A stretch of 64,000 bases of DNA, taken from Balamuthia mandrillaris. Taxonomy: Eukaryota; Discosea; Longamoebia; Balamuthiidae. Position 1 is the first letter of the stretch. Each line of letters opens with the position of its first letter. Shown here in pieces: positions 49,311 to 64,000 of this stretch. The notes under the pieces are model-generated. The model was not told the origin of the DNA, did no database searches, and was given only the letters and a program-made list of their open reading frames with translations. The stretch is taken from contig JAVKOQ010000014.1 of the NCBI GenBank assembly GCA_031835245.1, positions 1 through 64,000 of the forward strand, in the 5' to 3' direction. A program made the position numbers and the translations under genes.

Positions 49311-50858
49311 ACTTTATTTATTATTTGCCTGGTTTAGACCCACAACGCTACAGATACAAAAGAGAGTGGAACACATTTTGCAGTTGGAAGGAATGCGAGT
49401 CGATCCAGAAGCTTTGACTCGCGTCATCGAATCAGTACATGGCGACGTGCGTCAACTACTTAATCTATTACAGATGTGGCGCGTTGGCACCAAAAACATA
49501 GGCAAGGAAGGCCTTCAGGAGAGGCTGCAGTCCATCCACAAGAATGTACAGCTGGGGCCGTTTGACGTGATTCCTAAATTGTTGGACGCGCAGCAATCTG
49601 CTACCTATTCTCTTTCCGACAAGATCGACTTTTATTTTGTGGACTACTCTCTGGTTCCTCTTCTCATTTTCGTAAGTTCTCGCTCCAGCCCCTCTTGATT
49701 GCTCCCTCAGGAGCATGCTCTCTTTCCCTCGCCCATTTCTAATAACCTTGGAAACAAAAACAGGAAAATTATCTTCACACGAGGCCAAAAGGTGCAAAAG
49801 GAATATCACGGGACCAGAAGGTGGAGAAGGCCGTAGAGATGGATATCATATCCGCAGCTGTTGACTCAATATCGGACGGTGATCTTATGACACCTCTCAT
49901 AATGGGAGAGCAACATTGGTCCCTTGCTCCGGCCCACGGCGTGATCTCTACCGTGCGTCCTGCTTCCTTAGTTGAGGGAAGCTTGATGGCTAGACCTTCT
50001 TTCCCACAGTACTTTTGTCCCTCTCTTCATTTTATTTCTCTTCTGTTGCTCATAAATCAACACAAAATTAGGTACTTGGCCAAGTTCTCGACCACGAAGA
50101 AGAATATGCGCCTCTTAAAGGAAGTATCTGTGCACAGCAGCGGTGCTGTCTCAGGAACCAAAGCCCAGTTGTGTTTGGACTATCTACCGCACATGAAGCG
50201 TGCTCTCGCACGACCACTCATTAAACGTGGAGCGGTCAGTTGAATTCTTTCATTGTTTCGTTTATTTTGCTATGAGCGGATGGACTTTTATTGACTTAAA
50301 TGGCTACTTGCAGGATGGAATTGATGAGGTGATCGAATTTATGGATTCGTACGGACTCGGGCGGGAGGATTGGGACTCTGTGATGGACCTCTCCAAGTTC
50401 TCCTTTTCCGAAGATGTCTCAAAGAAGATAAACAAAAATTTGAAAACTGCATTCAGCAAAGCGTACGTTTCTCTCTCTCTCCCTCCCTCCTCTTTGTTGA
50501 TTATTATTATTAACTAGTGGCTTTTGTTCACAAATAAAGTTATAAAGCAACTCATACCGCTGTGAAGCGGACTACTGCTAAAGAAGCTCTTAACATTGTG
50601 GTTAACGAAGAGGTCGCAGCAGCAGGCGAAGAGGAAGATGGAGCCGGACTTGCTTCATTGACAGCGGAAGACGATGAGGATGAAGAAGAGGAGGACACTG
50701 GGTTGGACGTTAACAAACTCAAAGGCAATCCCATGATCAAAGTTAAACCCCTCAAAGCAGCAGCCACCAACAGCAGAAGTGGGAAAGGCCAGAGCAGAAC
50801 TGCAGGCACAAAGGGGAAAGGCAAAGGCAAAGGGAAGGGCAAAGGAAAGGCAAAATAA
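46866..50858 (+). CDS. RFC1: Replication factor C large subunit
   Basis: Loads the PCNA clamp at primer ends. The start MLYPTLCQQPKKKSLITNYF carries a PCNA-interaction-like motif (SLITNYF), comparable to the RKFF motif at the start of animal RFC1. A basic, acidic disordered region follows, then the BRCT domain (GKVFLFTGVLDSLERDDAIR, LTHIVIGTEPGFSKLQKLED), LWADKHKPRATIELIGN, Walker A SGPPGIGKTSAAM, NASDVRSKK, Walker B ACIIMDEVDGMSSGDRGGMA, and sensor 1 ICLCNDRDSPKVR. The C-terminal RFC1 domain (LLDAQQSATYSLSDKIDFYF, HWSLAPAHGVISTVRPASLV) and a Lys/Gly-rich tail follow. About 15 introns, three with (CT)n tracts. All clamp-loader motifs are intact. Confidence 0.95.
48837..48912 (+). repeat. (CT)n microsatellite in an RFC1 intron
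   Basis: About 75 bases of CT with a few single-base changes, between the KKLIQ and TTVAQSNDN exons. Two shorter tracts lie in other RFC1 introns at about 48106-48133 and 49285-49310. Confidence 0.9.
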
Positions 50859-51003
50859 ACGAACCACCATTTCACAACAACTGTGACTCCTCATCTCACT
50901 AGCACAGGACACCATTACCACCACCACGAAACCACAAAGGAAGAAAGTTGGTGTCCTTCCTTTATTGTTCTATTTGGTTTTGTAATTTTTTGTTGCATGA
51001 AAA

Positions 51004-52368
51004 ATGGAGAGCTTGCCGGAAGAGTTGGTGAGCTACACCTTGGACATGCTGCCTAGGGGCATGAAACCCATCGCCGCAAGGACGTGCAAACGTTGGTTTT
51101 CCTATCTACCAGTCGACCAGAGGATCAGCTTGGGCGCCGTCTGCAGTAGATTGCCCTTGTTGCGGTGGGCAGTGGCGGAAGGCTGCCCCTTGGACCAAAA
51201 CACCTTTGTGGCGGCGGCTCAACAAGGCGACTTGGCGGTACTGCAGTGGCTGCTAGAACAAGGAATGCCGCTGCCAAGTGACCTTTGTGCAGCAGCCGCA
51301 AGAGGAGGGCAGCTGGGAGCGCTGAAATGGCTTCGTGCAAAAGGTTGCCCGTGGGGCGAAGACACTTGTTCAGAACTGGCAGCCAACGGGGATTTGGAAG
51401 CACTGAAATGGGCTCGTGAGAATGGGTGCCGTTGGAACAACTCAACGAGCGTCAATGCAGCAGAGAATGGACACTTGGAAGTACTGAGGTGGGCCAGAGA
51501 ACACGGTTGCTGTTGGAGCATTTTGACATGTGCTGCAGCCGCGTTGAATGGGCATCAGGAAGTGTTGCAATGGGCGAGAGAACAGGGCTGCCCATGGGAC
51601 GAACAAACTTGCATCAATGCAGCAGCAAATGGACACTTGGAGACACTGAAGTGGGCAGTCGACAACGGGTGTCGATGGAAGAAGGAGAAGGTGTGTGCTT
51701 CTGCGGCTTCTCGAGGACATTGGAATACTCTCAAATGGGCAAGAGAACAGGGTGGTGAATGGAACTGTAGATCAATCACGACCGATGTTTGTGCCAAGGC
51801 CGCAGGACAAGGAGATTTGGCAATGCTGAAGTGGCTTCGTGAGCATGACTTTCCTTGGGATGAACACACCTGCGTCCATGCAGCAGCGAGCGGACACCTA
51901 GAGGTGTTGAAGTGGGCACTTGAACACGAATGTATTTGGGACACGACAGTATGCAGGGCGGCAGCAGCGAACGGACACTTGGAGGTGTTGAAGTGGGCAG
52001 TTAACAACGGATGCCGATGGGACAAAGACTCGTGCGCTGCTGTTGCTGCTATGAAGGGCCAGTTGGAGGTGCTGAAGTGGGCGAGAGAACAAGGATGCCG
52101 GAGTGAAGCCGTATGTGTGCATGCTGCTGGAGGGGGGCATCTGGCCATGCTGAAATGGCTCCACCAGAACGGAGGATTGGGATACAGCCACTACACATGT
52201 GCGGAAGCCGCCGCCAAAGGAGGTCACTTGGAGGTGCTACAGTGGCTTTACAGGCAGCAGAGTTACCGTTGGGATCATTACCACCTACGTATTGCAAGAG
52301 CGAACGGGCATGCCCACGTGGTGCAATGGCTGGAACTAGTTTGTGATGTTCTCAAAGGTTGCTTGTGA
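51004..52368 (+). CDS. F-box-like / ankyrin-type repeat protein, intronless
   Basis: 454 residues in one exon. The start MESLPEELVSYTLDMLPRGM resembles an F-box, which would bind Skp1 in a ubiquitin ligase. From residue 55 there are about 13 repeats of 26-28 residues with consensus LEVLKWAREHGCxWDxxTC followed by AAANGH (for example GHLEVLKWALEHECIWDTTV). This degenerate ankyrin repeat is abundant in brown algae, other protists and giant viruses. The lack of any intron in 1.4 kb stands out against its neighbours. No transmembrane or signal segment. The target is unknown. It precedes the histone-fold gene in the same direction by 203 bases. Confidence 0.85.
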   Translation: MESLPEELVSYTLDMLPRGMKPIAARTCKRWFSYLPVDQRISLGAVCSRLPLLRWAVAEGCPLDQNTFVAAAQQGDLAVLQWLLEQGMPLPSDLCAAAARGGQLGALKWLRAKGCPWGEDTCSELAANGDLEALKWARENGCRWNNSTSVNAAENGHLEVLRWAREHGCCWSILTCAAAALNGHQEVLQWAREQGCPWDEQTCINAAANGHLETLKWAVDNGCRWKKEKVCASAASRGHWNTLKWAREQGGEWNCRSITTDVCAKAAGQGDLAMLKWLREHDFPWDEHTCVHAAASGHLEVLKWALEHECIWDTTVCRAAAANGHLEVLKWAVNNGCRWDKDSCAAVAAMKGQLEVLKWAREQGCRSEAVCVHAAGGGHLAMLKWLHQNGGLGYSHYTCAEAAAKGGHLEVLQWLYRQQSYRWDHYHLRIARANGHAHVVQWLELVCDVLKGCL

Positions 52369-52571
52369 TTTCCGCTGCATTAACGGAGGGAGTTTGTCAC
52401 TGCTGTTTAAACCCCTTATATCGACGTCGCTGATCTGACGGTGGGACCATCCCACCAGTGCTTTCTTGTTTGTAGTTCGTTCGGCAAGCGTTTCCGGAAA
52501 CATTTTCCAGGAATAGAAACGTGCAAGAAGGAGGAGGGAACAAAAAGGAAAAAAAAACCCCAACGAAGAGC

Positions 52572-54719
52572 ATGAAGAGAAGAGCTGGGGTTCAAGAGAC
52601 AGCAGAACAGGAAGAACCCACCGAAACCAGAGATTCCACGCCAAAGAAGAAAGTGTTGTTGGACGAGCCCTGCGAAAAAGACTTTGCAGAATGTGGCGTC
52701 TTCTGGCATCCGTTTGCCTCCGGCGTGTTTCGCAACTTGAAGGAATTTGGCTTAGCTGAAGGGGTGGAATACTCACCGTGTGGCATGCTTTTGGTCTGCG
52801 ACTTGCTGACATGGCTGTTCGGGCGCACTGTGACCGAGTTGAAAGGGAGCAAGGGCTCAGTGTTGGTGAACGGAACGAAGGAGGAGCTGAAAGAGGTTCT
52901 ACGCGGGTTTGTCGCTGCGGGGGACCTGCTTTCCTATGCCTTGAACAGCGTCGACAGTCAGCTTTCCACGGGAAAGCAACAACAGGACTTTGACCTCGAC
53001 TTTCTGGAGATGCAACTGCGTTGTGCGTTGGGCAGCAGCGACGACGACGTCATTCAACCAGAACTCGTTCATGGCGTGGCGTCCTTTCTTTCTTACGTAA
53101 CCTCTGAACTGAACGAACTTAACGTCTCCCAGTTTCGCTCAGCTGGAACCAATGACCTCGCCATTCGACCCTTCCACGTGCTGCGCAACCTCATGGCAGA
53201 TGAAGCGCTGGGCAACTTGTTTCCACTCCCTATTTCGGTGTTTGAGGAAGAAGGACCAGCCGCTCTCCAAGAAAAGGTGGAAGCTTTCCTCGACAAACAG
53301 GAGGCCAAGTTGAACTTTGCTTTCTCGGGAAAGGTTTCTGATGTGGCACAATGGAAGGAAGAACACCAAACGGAAGACCAGAAGGAGAAGAAGCAGAAAA
53401 GAATGGACTCGGTGGTCTTCTTCAATGGCATTTCTCTGCTAGGGCGGCTGCCGAATGGTTCTCTTTGTCTAGACTACGAAACCTTTCGCGATCCTCTCAT
53501 GGCATCTAACGTGAATCTCAATACATCATCGGAACCTCGTTCTTCTTCACCAAGCTCTTCTACTTCATCTTCTTCTTCATCTGCTTCGTCTTCAAGTTCC
53601 GCGTGGGATCAGTTGCACTTACATCGCGTCCCCGTGTTTGGAAAACTGGCTGCCAAAGCAGGAGTGTTGGCCATGGCTGACCACTGCCCTGACTCCCTCT
53701 TCCAAGAAACGCGAACGATACTACGTCAAGTCATTTCCCACATTCACAACGAGTTGGAAGCATTCTCTTCTGTTAAGGTAGAGGCCAAGCACGTGGTTGA
53801 AGCGCTAGAACACTGTTGTTCGGAGCTGCGCCTCTTTGGTTTTGGTACACAACGCTTTCCTTCTGACGACAAAGCATCAGCAGCAACGGTGGAGTATGAA
53901 ACCTCAGCATGCTCTAAGCAAAAATACGACGAGTGGCAAGAGGAAAACCCTTGGATCAACGCGTTAGTGGACTTGGGCAATGACGAGCAAGGTAACAGGG
54001 ATGAACCCTACAGCGTTGAGATCTTTGGTAAGTCTCGGGCCAAAACGTTGCAGCGACAGGACTATGAGTACCTTCTGCACAAGGCCTGGACTGACCAGCT
54101 AAACTACAAAACGCAGGACTTTGTGGAGTTACACGGCTTTGACCATCTTCCAACAGGAGAGCATGCCTACACCCTGGATTACTATCGTTCCTGGGTCCTT
54201 CACGTGGAGGTTGAGCTCTTGGTGGACCTCTTGGCGCTGGAATTCTACGACTCCCCAACGGATACTCCCAAGCAAGAACTGGAAGCCATCAGGCAACAAC
54301 AGGAGGTGAGTGAAACAATCCACACTGCCTCGAATAGGTGGAACGACCCCTCCTCTCCTCCCATTCAACTCCCCTGGTGTGAGGTCCAGCAACAAATCGA
54401 GAGAGCCAGCAAAGCAAAGCGGGCCTTGATGGCAGTGATGGCTCATTTCACTGGTGACACATTCAAGGCAAAGTATGCTGCGCACTTGGCAAGAAAGGTG
54501 GCTGCTGTGGGTGTCAATGTTCTGCCTAGAAGGACTCAGTTGGTCATTCCAATTGCATTATGGGTGGCTTTAATCGCTGAGCTTGATAATTTCGGACTTG
54601 AGTTTTCAAAGAGCAGCCTATTGGCTTTGCACAGTGGTGTTGAGTCTTTTTTGTTGAAACTCATTCTGGACAGGCACGCTTCTTCTCTTGGTGGCAGTGT
54701 GTTTTTCCTCTGTTTGTAA
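52572..54719 (+). CDS. Four-histone-fold fusion protein (H2B-H2A-H4-H3 order)
   Basis: 715 residues with no obvious intron before the last codons. By eye, four core-histone-like segments follow one another. Residues about 50-132 align to H2B (GDLLSYALNSVDSQLS against the GELAKHAVSEGTKAV helix). Residues about 142-228 align to H2A: LSYVTSELNEL against LEYLTAEILEL, and AIRPFHVLRNLMADEALGNL against [20 protein letters not shown], without a gap. Residues 352-425 align to H4: PVFGKLAAKAGV, ETRTILRQV, VEAKHVVEALEH and LRLFGFG against TLYGFG. Residues 652-708 align to H3: RRTQLVIP, then LEFSKSSLLALHSGVESFLL against LRFQSSAVMALQEACEAYL. Linkers are Ser-rich (320-345) or helical (427-650). N-terminal KRR is the only tail-like basic stretch. 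The ATG at 52572 is the first; no ordinary lysine-rich histone tails exist. Origin and role unknown; cellular histone-fold chromatin proteins or giant-virus histone fusions are the nearest models. Confidence 0.8.
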   Translation: MKRRAGVQETAEQEEPTETRDSTPKKKVLLDEPCEKDFAECGVFWHPFASGVFRNLKEFGLAEGVEYSPCGMLLVCDLLTWLFGRTVTELKGSKGSVLVNGTKEELKEVLRGFVAAGDLLSYALNSVDSQLSTGKQQQDFDLDFLEMQLRCALGSSDDDVIQPELVHGVASFLSYVTSELNELNVSQFRSAGTNDLAIRPFHVLRNLMADEALGNLFPLPISVFEEEGPAALQEKVEAFLDKQEAKLNFAFSGKVSDVAQWKEEHQTEDQKEKKQKRMDSVVFFNGISLLGRLPNGSLCLDYETFRDPLMASNVNLNTSSEPRSSSPSSSTSSSSSSASSSSSAWDQLHLHRVPVFGKLAAKAGVLAMADHCPDSLFQETRTILRQVISHIHNELEAFSSVKVEAKHVVEALEHCCSELRLFGFGTQRFPSDDKASAATVEYETSACSKQKYDEWQEENPWINALVDLGNDEQGNRDEPYSVEIFGKSRAKTLQRQDYEYLLHKAWTDQLNYKTQDFVELHGFDHLPTGEHAYTLDYYRSWVLHVEVELLVDLLALEFYDSPTDTPKQELEAIRQQQEVSETIHTASNRWNDPSSPPIQLPWCEVQQQIERASKAKRALMAVMAHFTGDTFKAKYAAHLARKVAAVGVNVLPRRTQLVIPIALWVALIAELDNFGLEFSKSSLLALHSGVESFLLKLILDRHASSLGGSVFFLCL

Positions 54720-54880
54720 TACACAACTTCTGATGGAAAAGTCGCACACGTGAGTAAACTCAACCAATCGAGAAAGCATCCTATCGGTGTTTCTCCCAAT
54801 CTTCCTCGCCGTCTCCTCTCGATAATTTCGGAAGTTGTACAATGAGCGTTATTTATATTGGTAGCAGAACACCACAAAAG

Positions 54881-61261
<6,381 letters not shown>

Positions 61262-61493
61262 CTTATCCCTTGCCCAGTAGCAGGTGCTTGGCGCCACACT
61301 TCTTCAACGCTGCCCCTGTTAACTTTTTTTGCTACTTTTTTTTTCGCTTTCTCCCAAGGGAGGGAAACTTCCTGATATTAATTATTTCCAAGAAAATAAA
61401 ATCCTACTTGGAAAACATTTAAGAATCATTGTCGGCAGAATTGCGGACTATTTTCTGTCGACATAAGAAAAGGAAAGAAGAACTCAAAAAAAC
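61262..61493. promoter_or_regulatory. Divergent FANCJ/SANT promoter region
   Basis: The 232 bases between two divergent starts contain an AT-rich core (ATATTAATTATTT at 61374-61387) and a GGGAGGGAAA run. No gene in it. Regulatory role inferred from layout. Confidence 0.4.
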
Positions 61494-61931
61494 ATGGCGG
61501 CGGCGTTGTGGGGGAAGCTTGGCGCTTGGTGCGAAGAAGAGGGGAAGCGGCACACGCGGCTTGCTCAAGAGACCCGCTCAGAGGGCAGTGAAGGCGGATC
61601 TTCTCTTAGAAGCAAACGGAAACGCTCTTCCAGCAAGGCGGGACAACCACGGCTACCCAAAGATGTGTGGTCCACACAAGAGATGAAGCGATTCACGGCA
61701 GCATTGGATAAGTACGGAGCTCGCGAGGACCTCATTTCCAAGTACGTGCAAACAAGAAGTCGGGAGGAGGTGAGAGCGAAGCTGGAGGTCCTGGTGCGGG
61801 TCGGTCTTAAGGAGGTGGTGGTTGTGGAGGAGTTAAACCCAAAACCACGCTTCATTGACAGGGAACGAACCAACGTTGCCGACCATTTTTTGCGCTTCAG
61901 CACTCTTCCTTCATCGTCACCATCCAAATGA
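61494..61931 (+). CDS. Small SANT/Myb-like domain protein, intronless
   Basis: 145 residues. A basic N-terminal part with a nuclear-localisation-like RSKRKRSSS is followed by one SANT/Myb repeat: WSTQEMKRFTAALDKYGARE then LISKYVQTRSREEVRAKLEV. The first two repeat tryptophan/hydrophobic positions (W and F) are present; the third helix lacks the usual tryptophan. One such repeat suggests a histone- or DNA-binding role in the nucleus. I do not recognise the family further. The start at 61494 is an ATG with MAAALWGK; no intron is needed. It diverges from FANCJ. Confidence 0.7.
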   Translation: MAAALWGKLGAWCEEEGKRHTRLAQETRSEGSEGGSSLRSKRKRSSSKAGQPRLPKDVWSTQEMKRFTAALDKYGAREDLISKYVQTRSREEVRAKLEVLVRVGLKEVVVVEELNPKPRFIDRERTNVADHFLRFSTLPSSSPSK

Positions 61932-62262
61932 CGCAAGTTTGTTGTACTGTACACTAGAAACAAAGCGCGGCTAACAGCAGCTTGAAAATTCAAAAAAATT
62001 GTAAGGTCTTCTTTAGTTGTTCTAACAGAGCAAGTGCAAAAGGGCGTGGTTGTAGCAACAACTTTTCTTCTCCGACTGATACTTGTGGTCGCACTTCCGC
62101 ACTGCTGTGCTTCTCAAGCGGGCAGTGAAGGTGGCAGGTTCCCCGCTTACTCCTGCTGGCATTTGACAGATAGCAAGAACTAGAATCACATGACTGAGCC
62201 ACGTAGACTCGATAGGCTGAAGAAGCTCTCCTGTGCGAAATTGGTGTTCGCCGTCCTTATCA
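61932..62262. other. Region between SANT gene and gp78 stop
   Basis: About 330 bases. The minus strand holds a frame (61990-62150) ending with EEKLLLQPRPFALALLEQLK, which faintly recalls the C-terminal VCP-binding helix of gp78. It may be a last exon of that gene reached by an intron that I cannot place. Otherwise nothing recognisable. Confidence 0.35.
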
Positions 62263-62631
62263 TCAATTCTCTCTTGTTGCTTGTGAGGCGTTCCCCTCTT
62301 CCTCTTCCTCCTCTTCCAACTGCAACTCTTCTCCTGCGTTATCGCTTGGGGATGGAAAAGTTGAGGCAGAGGAAGAGGACGAAGAGGAAGAGGAAGAAGT
62401 AGTAGTAGTAAAACTGGTGGAAGAAGGAAAGGTTGCCGAGTCGACATAACCACGAGGAAGGTAGCCCTCAAGGATGTTGTTGATGGTAATATCGACAGAG
62501 CGTGTTCTGGCAAGGTCCCGCCGAATATCATCCGGCTGAACATCTGGAAATACATTTTGTACCAGGAATATCTTTTACACAAGAGAGAGGTTAGGTAACA
62601 AGACAAGAGGAAGAGGGAGATAGATAGAGAT

Positions 62632-62676
<45 letters not shown>

Positions 62677-64000
62677 AACAAGAAAGCAGCAACATACCCA
62701 TTCTTCAGGAACAACAAAAGGTTGCATAAGTTGGAGAAAAGGGAGCCATTGCGCTCCAGCTACGCCAAAAATGCCTCCTTCATTGTTCATCGGCATTTGT
62801 TGGTATTGGGGTAGTGTGTGTACATTATTTACAGGGCGGGTTGAGATTGAGGATGGTGCTGCTGACGTAGAGGAAGGCATTGCTCCGTCAGCTGACAAGC
62901 TTACAGTGGCTGGCATGGCACGGGTAGCGCTGTTATCAGCGGTGTCGGTGGAGTTTGTAGTGGAGGAAGAGGCAGAAGTAGATTGGTCTTGGCGAAGAGA
63001 TTGGCGGCATGTTGGACAGGAATGATGTCTCTCAAGCCAAGTCCTCATGCAAGGCCTTTAGTGAGTAAGGTTCAGAGGTGAGAAACATAAAGCAAGGAAA
63101 ATAGTACTGAGACACATACGAATGGAATATGTGACCACAAGGCAATTTTTTAGCTGTTGTAGAGAGAGGAGATAGACAGATGGCACAGTTGTCATCATAG
63201 TCAATTAACTCCTCTTCGGTGGGACTTGGATACCTTGCATTTGATGTTTTATCAGAACAGTGTTCATGGAAGGAGGGAGAGAGGAGAGAGAATGTATTGT
63301 TAGAACAAAAGGAATTGGACAGTACCTGTCGTTGATGTCCGATGATAAGCGCCTATAGTTCCTGTGATTGACGATCTTCTTGTGAAGGCTGTGGAACACG
63401 ACTTTCATATGAAGGAAAAGCACAAAGTCAATGAGGGTAAATGAGACACCGTGCAGGAATAGTATGTGTATGTAGTGAATCAGCGTGGCCATTAGCACGA
63501 GAGAATCCGTAATAAACTCAGTGTAATATATGTAGGTTGTCTTTTCCTCCCAAAGAGTATCATTGCGCAAATCGTGGAGGTGAATTGCATATTTAATGAG
63601 CGTTTGAAGTGTGTCCAAGAACAGCGTGAAGCACTTGAAGTTGGTACAACGAGTCAGCGGGATAAAGTTGAAGGTGAAACGACAAAGATATGAAACCACC
63701 ATACCTCAAATGTCATAAGGAAGATAATGGATAAACCAGAGGTACCGAAAGAGAACAAGCAGAGCAAAAACCAACTGATATCTGCCACAATGATAGCCAC
63801 AAGCAACCCTATTACCCGTAAATGAGCTGCAAGCCTTGTAGACGGCGCATGATTTACCAGCTGCTCACCAAACAGAAGTTAAATATTCAGGCGCTTAGCT
63901 GTAAGAGAAGAGCAAACAAAGAGGTATTGCAAGCAAGCAAGCAAGCACGCACATATTCATAGCGGTCTCTGGCCAGCAAGGAAAAAGTTCTAAAAAAGCC
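62263..64000 (-). CDS. AMFR: gp78/AMFR-type ER ubiquitin ligase (5' end beyond window)
   Basis: ER-associated degradation E3 ligase. The gene enters from the right edge with hydrophobic helices (TEFITDSLVLMATLIHYIHI, then ILFLHGVSFTLIDFVLFLHM) and LRNDTLWEEKTTYIYY, followed by RRLSSDINDRYPSPTEEELI and the RING-H2 domain: NCAICLSPLS, KLPCGHIFH, CMRTWLERHHSCPTCR. A Ser/Thr-rich region leads to a CUE domain (NVFPDVQPDDIRRDLARTRS, VDITINNILEGYL), which binds ubiquitin and separates gp78 from HRD1/synoviolin. The stop used (62263) follows a poly-Ser, poly-Glu stretch; the human protein extends further with a VCP-binding motif, possibly on a later exon. One (GA)n intron repeat at about 62630-62672. 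Confidence 0.88.
62632..62672. repeat. (GA)n microsatellite in a gp78 intron
   Basis: About 40 bases of GA, preceded by GATA-type units, on the plus strand; CT on the coding strand. Lies between the RING-side exon ending EEWV and the CUE exon. Confidence 0.92.

Noticed and set aside
51125-52297. Minus-strand Cys/His-rich frames that look like zinc fingers
   Set aside because: They mirror the ankyrin-type repeats of the plus-strand F-box gene; the spacing equals the repeat period and the sense frame has the clear family pattern.
62263-64000. HRD1/synoviolin as identity of the RING ligase
   Set aside because: A CUE domain follows the RING and the LRNDTLWEEK loop fits gp78; HRD1 lacks a CUE domain in this place.

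Overview
This is nuclear DNA from an intron-rich unicellular eukaryote. Nearly every gene is cut by short GT-AG introns, many of them roughly 45-100 bases. The products are eukaryote-specific: VPS13, SmE, RFC1, Sec20, TRAP-gamma, gp78, FANCJ, CHMP7 and others. There is no operon structure, no ribosome binding sites, and I recognised no RNA gene. Long F-box/ankyrin proteins of the type seen here are common in algae, other protists and giant viruses, but I cannot name the lineage. Introns are loaded with simple repeats, mostly (CT)n read on the coding strand.

Layout. 1-9.9 kb: the 3' part of a VPS13 lipid-transfer gene. 10.2-16.3 kb: uracil phosphoribosyltransferase, then on the minus strand an NAD-dependent sugar epimerase, a SAM methyltransferase and an unidentified two-helix membrane protein. 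16.3-23.5 kb: a pentanucleotide satellite, then a ZC3HC1/NIPA-like zinc-finger gene that seems to run, across a one-base phase slip in a Gln-Glu repeat, into a long disordered coiled-coil protein. 23.7-34.3 kb: a dense set of housekeeping genes (RPL10, SmE, MBF1, TMCO1, SCAI, Yippee, TRAP-gamma, CHMP7), several in divergent pairs. 34.5-39.1 kb: a TKL-type (pseudo)kinase fused to armadillo-like repeats. 39.1-41.1 kb: a gene-poor AT-rich stretch with a perfect 43-base inverted repeat. 41.1-50.9 kb: a secreted EEP-fold hydrolase, the SNARE Sec20, mitoribosomal mS41 and RFC1. 51.0-54.8 kb: two intron-poor genes unlike their surroundings, an F-box/ankyrin protein and the histone-fold protein below. 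54.9-64 kb: FANCJ/BRIP1 helicase, a SANT-domain protein and the gp78/AMFR ubiquitin ligase (5' end beyond the window).

The standout is the gene at 52.57-54.72 kb. By eye its 715-residue product contains four core-histone-like folds in the order H2B-H2A-H4-H3, which is the internal order of the fused histone doublets (H2B-H2A and H4-H3) known from Marseilleviridae, joined here into one chain. The H2A-like part keeps most of the nucleosome acidic-patch positions, while the main minor-groove arginines of all four folds appear lost. This suggests a nucleosome mimic or a non-canonical histone rather than an ordinary packaging histone. With the neighbouring F-box/ankyrin gene it may mark DNA of giant-virus origin; that origin is inference.

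How the genes work together: no single pathway is encoded. Several products share the ER and endomembrane system (VPS13, TMCO1, TRAP-gamma, Sec20, gp78, CHMP7) or DNA replication and repair (RFC1, FANCJ), but I treat this as chance co-location in a compact genome. Exon boundaries were inferred by eye from frame, splice signals and family resemblance.
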